DNA of 11,066 nt, taken from contig CALCHE010000199.1 of NCBI GenBank assembly GCA_937901145.1, forward strand, positions 1 to 11,066. The letters run 5' to 3'. Of this stretch, positions 6,457-11,066 are shown piece by piece. Under the pieces are notes generated by a model that worked only from the letters and a program-made list of their open reading frames with translations, was not told where the DNA came from and searched no databases. This stretch comes from an uncultured Clostridia bacterium (GTDB taxonomy: Bacteria; Bacillota; Clostridia; Oscillospirales; Acutalibacteraceae). Position numbers and translations under genes: made by a program. How positions within the stretch are numbered: the first letter of the stretch is position 1; every line of letters begins with the position of its first letter.

Positions 6457-7204
6457 ATTTAAAAGCTTAAGTGTAAGTAAAAATAAAAAAGAGATTCTGC
6501 AAGATGTAAGCTTCTCGGTTAAGCCTCACACAATTACGGCAATAATCGGCAAAAATGCAAGCGGAAAATCAACACTTATTTCTTGTCTTACGGGAGAAAG
6601 CAAATATAAAGGTTCTATTTTCTTTTCTGACGATGATATATCTTTAATGAGCTTAAAACAAAGGTCAAGATTGGTTTCGCTTCTTCCGCAGACTCTTCCT
6701 GCGGTACCTATAACGGTGGAAAAGCTTGTGGAAATGGGACGAAATCCATATACAGATATAGGTAAAAGGCTTTCGCAAAAAGATAAAGAGCAGATTGAAA
6801 AAGCAATTGAAAATGCAGGAATCACAGATATACGCCACAAAAAGCTTACTGAGATTTCCGGCGGTGAAAGGCAAAAGGCCTATATTGCTATGGTAATATC
6901 TCAGAATACACGTGTTATTGCACTTGATGAGCCAACCACTTATATGGATGTACAAGCGGAAAAGACTTTTATGTCGCTTATCCTTGAGCTTAAAGAAAAG
7001 CATAAGAAAACTCTTCTTGTGGTTATGCATAATCTTTCAGCAGCGGTGGAAATTGCTGATAATATTCTTCTTTTGGATGAAGGTAAGGTCAAGAAATTCG
7101 GAAAAACGGAGGATATACTTAAAAGCAGAACGATAGAAGAGGTTTTCGGTGTAACACAGCATGAATGTGAATTTGACGGAGAAAAGAGAATAATTTTCAG
7201 ATGA
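6449..7204 (+). CDS. ABC transporter ATP-binding protein, FecE/BtuD type
   Basis: This 251-aa cytoplasmic ATPase powers the importer. All ATPase motifs are present: Walker A GKNASGKST (34-42), Q-loop at LPQ (Q81), signature ISGGERQ (136-142), Walker B VIALDEP (156-162), D-loop region TYMDV and switch His194 in VVMHN. Length and motif spacing fit the iron-complex class. The ribosome binding site AAGGAGGG (6435-6442) is strong and the ATG lies 8 bases inside the permease gene, so this gene is last in the operon and can be translated on its own. No convincing intrinsic terminator follows. The next 380 bases contain a gene remnant. Confidence 0.94.
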   Translation: MLEFKSLSVSKNKKEILQDVSFSVKPHTITAIIGKNASGKSTLISCLTGESKYKGSIFFSDDDISLMSLKQRSRLVSLLPQTLPAVPITVEKLVEMGRNPYTDIGKRLSQKDKEQIEKAIENAGITDIRHKKLTEISGGERQKAYIAMVISQNTRVIALDEPTTYMDVQAEKTFMSLILELKEKHKKTLLVVMHNLSAAVEIADNILLLDEGKVKKFGKTEDILKSRTIEEVFGVTQHECEFDGEKRIIFR

Positions 7205-7268
7205 GCGTAAGTTTAGCTTATAAATAGTATATATAACATTGAAGTAATATATTTAGTATATTATAGTT

Positions 7269-7397
7269 GTTTGTATAAACAAATGCGGATTTCATATCGT
7301 AGAATTTCTGAACGAACATAATCCAGACCCTAGTGATACGGAAGAATTCATTGGGGATGGTGGAGATGGAATGTTTGTTTTTCAAAAACGGATGTAA
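7269..7397 (+). pseudogene. C-terminal fragment of a GNAT N-acetyltransferase
   Basis: The frame ending at TAA 7395-7397 reads INKCGFHIVEFLNEHNPDP, then a Gly/Asp-rich stretch and a terminal MFVFQKRM. This is how many Firmicutes GNAT enzymes end: the last strand of the fold with the (E/N)KCGF motif, an Asn-His-Pro turn, and a final (M)F-x-F-x-K-x-M. The frame is open upstream only to a TAG at 7254, and no start or acetyl-CoA-binding motif is present, so only about the last 40 residues survive. The ~380-base gap it lies in is otherwise noncoding. Identification rests on family pattern memory, and no alignment was done. Confidence 0.55.
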
Positions 7398-7515
7398 TAT
7401 ATCAAATTCCAATTTACCGAGATAATCCTGCCTTCGGGCTTGATTATAAAAATTTTTATTAAAGGAGATTGCTTTTTGAGAAAGACAATCAGAAAAACGG
7501 AGAGTGTAATGTAAA

Positions 7516-7551
7516 CGGGAGGTTTGCAAATATATTCTCGCAATCCTCTCG
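7516..7551 (+). terminator. Hairpin, possible terminator, before the GNAT gene
   Basis: CGGGAGGTTTGC (7516-7527) pairs with GCAATCCTCTCG (7540-7551) over 12 positions with one T-T mismatch and one wobble, loop 12 bases, followed by the short TATTTT. It comes directly after the stop (7512-7514) of a 12-codon TTG-started ORF (7476-7514) that itself follows AAAGGAG (7461-7467). Together they may be the leftover ends of a deleted gene and its terminator. Confidence 0.4.
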
Positions 7552-7587
7552 TATTTTGAGCGTCACGATTTATGAAAGGATTTAAAA

Positions 7588-8241
7588 ATGAACAATTTGA
7601 CGATACGTTTAGAAACTGAAAATGACTACAGAGCAGTAGAAGAACTCACCCGAGAGGCATTCTGGAATGTTTATAAGCCCGGTGCCGATGAGCATTATTT
7701 TGTACACAAAATGCGAAATCATCCCGACTTTATTCCTGAGCTTGCCTTTGTTCTTGAAAAAGACGGCAAAATTATAGGTAACATTATGTACACGAAGGCC
7801 TGGCTTGAGGACCAGAACGGAAAAAGGAAAGAGATTCTTTCCTTCGGACCTCTTTGTGTAGCACCGGAGTATCAGAGACAGAAGCTCGGTAAGCTTCTGA
7901 TTGAGCATTCATTTGAAGTTGCCCGCAAAATGGGCTACGATGTGAATATCAATTTCGGCAATCCGGGTAATTATGTCAGCCGAGGTTTTGTAAGCTGTAA
8001 AAGGAAAAATGTCAGCTTTGTTGTTGACGGCAACTTCCCGACGGCTCTTCTTGTCTGTGAGCTTCACCCCGGAGTTCTTGACGGCAGAAAGTGGATGTAT
8101 ATTCCGAGTACCGCTGCCGATTGCTGTGAAGACACTGCCGCAGTTGAAGCCTTTGATGCAACTTTCCCCGAAAAGGAAAAGAAGTGGATGCCGAGTCAAG
8201 AGGAGTTTTATATCTACAGTCATTCTTCCGTAGTAAGATAA
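7588..8241 (+). CDS. GNAT-family N-acetyltransferase, YhbS-like
   Basis: The start follows AAAGGA (7575-7580) by 7 bases. The 217-aa cytoplasmic enzyme has the GNAT core: beta strand/helix with TENDYRAVEELTREAF (residues 10-25), a central VLEKDGKIIGNIMYTKA, and motif A FGPLCVAPEYQRQKLGK (86-102), where the QRQKLG loop cradles the acetyl-CoA pyrophosphate. The usual second Gly of the loop is Lys102. GNPGNYVSRGF (124-134) matches the family's GDPxYYxxFGF region. Such enzymes acetylate an amine of a small molecule or protein. The substrate cannot be told. The C-terminal ~70 residues are longer than the minimal fold, as in COG3153 proteins. The gene is single, with its own terminator. Confidence 0.87.
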   Translation: MNNLTIRLETENDYRAVEELTREAFWNVYKPGADEHYFVHKMRNHPDFIPELAFVLEKDGKIIGNIMYTKAWLEDQNGKRKEILSFGPLCVAPEYQRQKLGKLLIEHSFEVARKMGYDVNINFGNPGNYVSRGFVSCKRKNVSFVVDGNFPTALLVCELHPGVLDGRKWMYIPSTAADCCEDTAAVEAFDATFPEKEKKWMPSQEEFYIYSHSSVVR

Positions 8242-8249
8242 ACGTAAAC

Positions 8250-8289
8250 ACCGCTGAGGAATCAGGATATTCCTTGGCGGTATTTTTTT
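8250..8289 (+). terminator. Intrinsic terminator of the GNAT gene
   Basis: ACCGCTGAGGAAT (8250-8262) pairs with ATTCCTTGGCGGT (8269-8281) over 13 bases with two adjacent G-U wobbles and a 6-base loop, followed by a run of seven T (8283-8289). It starts 8 bases after the GNAT stop codon. Confidence 0.9.
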
Positions 8290-8308
8290 GTGGTATTTTT
8301 GTTGGAGA

Positions 8309-8321
8309 TGTGATATAATCA
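8309..8321 (+). promoter_or_regulatory. Extended -10 promoter of the oxidoreductase gene
   Basis: TGATATAATC contains the extended -10 form TGnTATAAT (TG 8311-8312, TATAAT 8314-8319), about 40 bases before the start codon. I see no good -35 at 17 bases, which fits an extended -10 promoter. The 13 bases at 8309-8321 are repeated exactly before the CPBP gene. Confidence 0.6.
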
Positions 8322-8359
8322 TTTCGATAAATAAAAATTTATTATTCAGGAGAATTGAT

Positions 8360-9325
8360 ATGAGTAATTTTCGTTTTGGTATTATGGGTGCAGCTAAAAT
8401 TGCAAATAAGTTTTGTGAAGCAGTAGCACTACTTGATAACTGTGAAGTGTGTGCAATTTCATCTAAAAGCTATGACAGGGCAAAAAGTCTTGCAGCTAAG
8501 CACGGCATAAATAAATATTACGACAATTATATAGAAATGCTTGAAGCTGAAAACCCTGACTGCGTATATATTGCTGTTACAAACAATGACCATTACCGTC
8601 TTACAATGATGTGCGTTGAAAGAGGTATTCCTGTATTATGCGAAAAAGCTATGTTTCAGAATTCAGATGAAGCGCAAAAGGTTTTTGAAGCAGCTGCAAG
8701 AAATAAGGTTTTCGTTATGGAGGCTATGTGGAGCCGTTTTTTACCTGCCGTCAACAAGGCGAAAATGTGGATAGATAACGGTGAAATCGGTATTCCTGAA
8801 ATCTCACAGTTTTCAATCGGTTTTAAGGCTGCCGAAGATAACAGTAATCGATTTTTTAACCCCTTGCTTGGTGGCGGTGCAGCAAAAGATATTACGGTTT
8901 ACGCCTATGAAATTACTACGTATCTGATTGAGCAGGAAATAAAAAATATGAATGTTTCTGCTACATGGAGCGACAGTGGTGTAGATGCCAATAATCATAT
9001 CAGTATTGAATTTGAGCACACCCTGGCAGATCTGGCGGCATCTATTATGACCTCTATTGACGATAAAATGATAATATACGGAAAACACGGAAAGATCGTT
9101 ATCCCGAATCCCCATCATTCAAGCGAATGCTTTTTATATGATATTTCCGGAAATATCAAGGAACATTTTGAAGATAAAGAAACGGTAAACGGCTTCACTT
9201 ATGAAATCAGCGAGGCTATGAGATGCATTAATTCAGGTGAAATCGAAAGCCCTGTTGTTCCGTGGAAGGTTACAATAGCATGTTCTGAGCTGTTTGACAA
9301 AATAGCAGAAACAAAAAAACAATGA
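8360..9325 (+). CDS. Gfo/Idh/MocA-family NAD(P)-dependent oxidoreductase
   Basis: ATG 8360 is chosen because AGGAG (8348-8352) lies 7 bases upstream and homology starts at MSNFRFGIMGAAKIA. An upstream extension to 8288 would run through the promoter and terminator. The 321-aa protein has an N-terminal Rossmann fold with GIMGAAKIA (7-15), where the dinucleotide-binding GxGxxx is varied, VTNNDHY (73-79), and CEKA (94-97) carrying the conserved E-K of the family, with Ala where Pro is usual. EAMWSRFLP (121-129) and GGGAAKDITVYAYE (171-184) place it near the dihydrodiol-dehydrogenase-like branch acting on sugars or cyclic diols, and D177/Y181 lie in the catalytic region. The C-terminal half is the substrate-binding beta-sheet domain. 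The real substrate is unknown. Confidence 0.9.
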   Translation: MSNFRFGIMGAAKIANKFCEAVALLDNCEVCAISSKSYDRAKSLAAKHGINKYYDNYIEMLEAENPDCVYIAVTNNDHYRLTMMCVERGIPVLCEKAMFQNSDEAQKVFEAAARNKVFVMEAMWSRFLPAVNKAKMWIDNGEIGIPEISQFSIGFKAAEDNSNRFFNPLLGGGAAKDITVYAYEITTYLIEQEIKNMNVSATWSDSGVDANNHISIEFEHTLADLAASIMTSIDDKMIIYGKHGKIVIPNPHHSSECFLYDISGNIKEHFEDKETVNGFTYEISEAMRCINSGEIESPVVPWKVTIACSELFDKIAETKKQ

Positions 9326-9366
9326 GTACCTGAACCCGAAAAAGCGGTATAATGTTGTGCTGATAG

Positions 9367-9379
9367 TGTGATATAATCA
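9367..9379 (+). promoter_or_regulatory. Extended -10 promoter of the CPBP gene
   Basis: TGTGATATAATCA is identical, over 13 bases, to the element before the oxidoreductase gene; TATAAT is 9372-9377 with the TG extension at 9369-9370. A second TATAAT lies just upstream (9348-9353). No good -35 is seen for either. Confidence 0.55.
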
Positions 9380-9409
9380 GATTGATAAGAATTTGTAGGT
9401 GCAAATAAT

Positions 9410-10144
9410 ATGCAAAAGAATAAATATAAAAGTGAATTCGTTTTTTTCGTTATATCGATATCTGTGCATTATGCATTGGTTAATCTGGCAATCAAATTAT
9501 CTTCTGTAATAAATAAACCTAATAGTGTTAATGCATTAACGGGAATTGTTTTTTTGATAGGAATAATTGTTTATCTGAAAAAGAAAAAACTCCTGTCATA
9601 TTACGGTATCAATAATCTGAAAGAACTTGAATATAAAAATCTGCTTTTTTGTTTACCTATGATTATCATTGCATTAGGTAATTTGAGATATGGTATACAT
9701 ATTAATAATTCATGGGAACAAATTGTTTATATCTCCTTGGAAGCGTTAGGAGTAGGATTTGCCGAGGAAATATTATTCCGCAGTTTTTTGATGAAAGCGA
9801 TAATAAATAAAAGCGCGACAGCAGCAATTATAATTTCAAGCATAGTTTTCGGAATTATACACATCTTTAACTTGTTTTATGGTGCGGATACAATAACGAC
9901 ACTGGCACAGGTCATTTACGCAACTGCTTTGGGTTTAATGTTTTCAATGTTTTTTTACAAAACGAACAATATTTTACCTTGTGTAATATGTCATAGCCTT
10001 ATAAATATGACTAACACATTTTTACCAAGTGATTTATCAAATGAGCAGTTATATATAGGCTGGATTATTATTATAATCCCAGCAGTTTTCTATTCCTGGT
10101 ATTTGTTTAAAACCAAAAAGTCTCTAGTAAAAGTTGTTTGTTGA
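9410..10144 (+). CDS. CPBP-family intramembrane metalloprotease (CAAX/Abi-type)
   Basis: This 244-aa, very hydrophobic membrane protein has about 7-8 predicted helices. The three family motifs are all present: EEILFR (E119, E120, R124), FGIIH (F147, H151) and HSLIN (H195, N199). These glutamates and histidines form the membrane-embedded active site seen in Rce1-like proteases. Bacterial members often serve bacteriocin self-immunity, processing of peptides, or unknown duties. No peptide gene is visible beside it, so no substrate can be proposed. The ribosome binding site is modest (AGGTG, ending about 8 bases before ATG). It follows an extended -10 promoter and is followed by 78 bases without an obvious terminator. 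Confidence 0.88.
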   Translation: MQKNKYKSEFVFFVISISVHYALVNLAIKLSSVINKPNSVNALTGIVFLIGIIVYLKKKKLLSYYGINNLKELEYKNLLFCLPMIIIALGNLRYGIHINNSWEQIVYISLEALGVGFAEEILFRSFLMKAIINKSATAAIIISSIVFGIIHIFNLFYGADTITTLAQVIYATALGLMFSMFFYKTNNILPCVICHSLINMTNTFLPSDLSNEQLYIGWIIIIIPAVFYSWYLFKTKKSLVKVVC

Positions 10145-10222
10145 AATTCAGTATAAATCAAAAGCGTACAGTAAATTCCAATTTGTTTAACAGTTGAAAA
10201 AACTAGATCCTTAGGAGAAAAG

Positions 10223-10579
10223 ATGATAAAACATATTGCAAATATAGTCACAGGTTGTCGTGCTTTGGGTAGTGTTTTGTTGTTGTTCTTTCCTGCGTTT
10301 TCAGTAGAGTTTTATATTATATATATCATCTGTGGTTTTAGTGATATGATAGACGGTACTATCGCAAGAAAGACAAACAGCACCAGCGAATTGGGGGCTA
10401 AAATTGATACTGTAGCCGACCTTGCTTTTATAACAGCAGCTTTGATTAAAATATTGCCAACATTTAATATTCCGGGGTGGTTATGGATATGGGGCATTGT
10501 AATCGCAATCATCAAAATCGGCAATATCATGAATATTTCGGAAACTTTCAACAACTCTACGAGCCCATGTTTCCATTGA
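10223..10579 (+). pseudogene. CDP-alcohol phosphatidyltransferase, C-terminally truncated
   Basis: A good ribosome binding site (AGGAG, 10213-10217) precedes this ATG by 5 bases. The N-terminal ~100 residues carry the full catalytic signature: D41-x2-D44-G45-x2-A48-R49, then G58-x3-D62-x3-D66. All four metal-binding Asp are kept, so the enzyme once transferred a phosphatidyl group from CDP-diacylglycerol to an alcohol such as glycerol phosphate, inositol or serine. Helices run to about IIKIGNIM (residue 103), near position 10531. After that the remaining ~15 codons read antisense through the neighbouring GntR frame. Family members are about 180-200 aa with several more helices, so this gene has lost its C-terminal half and is probably inactive. 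Confidence 0.8.
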
Positions 10580-10906
10580 AAATACCGGAACTTTTAAATC
10601 AATTTTCAACCAAATATAATACTCTGAAAATCCAGCTGATTTTTCATCATTTATAAGAACATATTCCTTATCTTTTACAAAAGTTCCTTTTCCTCTTCTT
10701 TTTACTAAATATCCTTCATCTACTAATTGTTGGATAGAATTTCTTACTGTAATTCTACTTACACCATATTCTTCACTTAGTTTTAATTCGGATGTTATCA
10801 TTTCTCCTGACTTAAAACTTCCATCTTTTATTTTGCTTAATAGTTCTTGATATAACTGCTCTTGTAATGTGATTGTACTTAATTTATTTAGTGATTTATT
10901 ATTCAT
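10481..10906 (-). pseudogene. GntR-family regulator, truncated at its C-terminus
   Basis: The start is ATG 10906, read leftwards. The first ~77 residues are a GntR winged helix: LQEQLYQELLSKIKDGSF (14-31), LSEEYGVSRITVRNSIQQL (43-61) as the helix-turn-helix, and GYLVKRRGKGTFV (65-77) as the wing. HutC-type GntR proteins continue with an effector-binding UTRA domain to about 240 aa. Here the sequence after residue ~90 has only a start of that pattern (AGFSEYY), and the last ~15-20 residues are antisense of the phosphatidyltransferase gene. The effector domain is therefore missing and only a DNA-binding stub of 141 aa could be made. It could still bind DNA without effector control. No convincing ribosome binding site is seen. 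Confidence 0.75.
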
Positions 10907-10923
10907 GTGATTATTATAATTTA

Positions 10924-10952
10924 TTGATTTTTATAATATGGTGTGCTATACT
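10924..10952 (+). promoter_or_regulatory. Promoter of the rightmost gene, in the divergent GntR intergenic region
   Basis: TTGATT (10924-10929), 17-base spacer, TATACT (10947-10952). The -10 overlaps GTGTGCTATAC, an imperfect dyad of the GTnT...AnAC kind used by HutC-type GntR regulators, and TTACGTAA, a perfect palindrome (10957-10964), follows. Divergent placement beside a GntR gene makes autoregulation and control of the right gene plausible. That is inference. Confidence 0.55.
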
Positions 10953-10998
10953 TGTTTACGTAACAATATTGTTTTAGTAGAAATATGGAGGATTACAA

Positions 10999-11066
10999 AT
11001 GGAATCACGGACATTAGAAAACTTAATACTTGAAAATGAAGATTATATCTTTGCAGGTGACCTTAC
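10999..11066 (+). CDS. 5' end of a gene cut by the window edge, unknown
   Basis: GGAGG (10987-10991) lies 7 bases before this ATG, so it is a real start. Only 22 codons are in the window (MESRTLENLILENEDYIFAG and two more). This charged, helical beginning (TLENLILEN...) resembles the N-terminal helices of some winged-helix proteins, such as AbiEi-type antitoxins, but it is too short to assign. It is divergent from the GntR stub and may have been its regulated target. Confidence 0.6.
   Translation, partial: MESRTLENLILENEDYIFAGDL

Noticed and set aside
7425..7446. AATCCTGCC-TTCG-GGCTTGATT as a terminator
   Set aside because: The stem has two adjacent mismatches and no T-run directly after it, so it is too weak to call.
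7476..7514. 12-codon TTG-started ORF with a good AAAGGAG site
   Set aside because: Too short to call a gene. It is noted only as a possible stub beside the hairpin at 7516-7551.
7218..7529. 103-aa reverse-strand ORF in the 7205-7587 gap
   Set aside because: No ribosome binding site or family resemblance, and the forward frame carries the GNAT tail, so the reverse frame is probably chance.
8288..8359. Upstream extension of the oxidoreductase
   Set aside because: It would start inside the terminator T-run and cross the promoter, while ATG 8360 has a good ribosome binding site and matches the family N-terminus.
1..11066. CRISPR array, tRNA, rRNA or insertion sequence
   Set aside because: No spaced direct repeats, no cloverleaf-like segment, and no transposase or integrase frame were seen on either strand.

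Overview
The window looks like chromosome from a low-GC Gram-positive anaerobe, probably a gut Clostridia-type Firmicute. The support is strong AGGAGG-type ribosome binding sites, an A/T-rich code, an anaerobic siroheme/ferredoxin protein, a Gram-positive style FecCD importer, and regulators and enzymes of clostridial type. The lineage is inferred from gene style, not from any marker gene.

Layout. (1) Positions 1-2870 form a visibly A/T-richer block. It holds a 29-codon ORF whose ribosome binding site lies in a hairpin, then two overlapping genes: a 580-aa protein with a C-terminal HEPN-like domain and an R-x4-H motif, and a 314-aa protein I do not recognise. This is the best candidate in the window for an undescribed, possibly anti-phage, two-gene module. 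(2) Positions 3020-3460 are a decayed zinc alcohol dehydrogenase with a large internal deletion and a lost C-terminus, closed by a 20-bp hairpin. (3) Positions 3524-7204 are a four-gene operon: a promoter with a dyad inside its spacer, a siroheme/[4Fe-4S] sulfite/nitrite-reductase-like protein, and the binding protein, permease and ATPase of an iron-complex/cobalamin/heme-class importer. The first three genes overlap or abut end to end, and the fourth starts 8 nt inside the third, so they are probably made together. (4) Positions 7205-7587 carry the 3' end of a lost GNAT acetyltransferase and a hairpin. (5) Positions 7588-9325 hold an intact GNAT acetyltransferase with a clear terminator and a Gfo/Idh/MocA oxidoreductase. 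(6) Positions 9410-10144 encode a CPBP (CAAX-protease-like) membrane protein. (7) Positions 10223-10906 are a scar where a CDP-alcohol phosphatidyltransferase and a convergent GntR regulator both lose their C-termini. (8) The last ~90 bases hold a promoter and the first 22 codons of another gene, divergent from the GntR gene.

The recurrent theme is remodelling: at least four broken genes (alcohol dehydrogenase, GNAT remnant, phosphatidyltransferase, GntR regulator) alternate with intact ones. No tRNA, rRNA, CRISPR array, transposase or integrase was seen.
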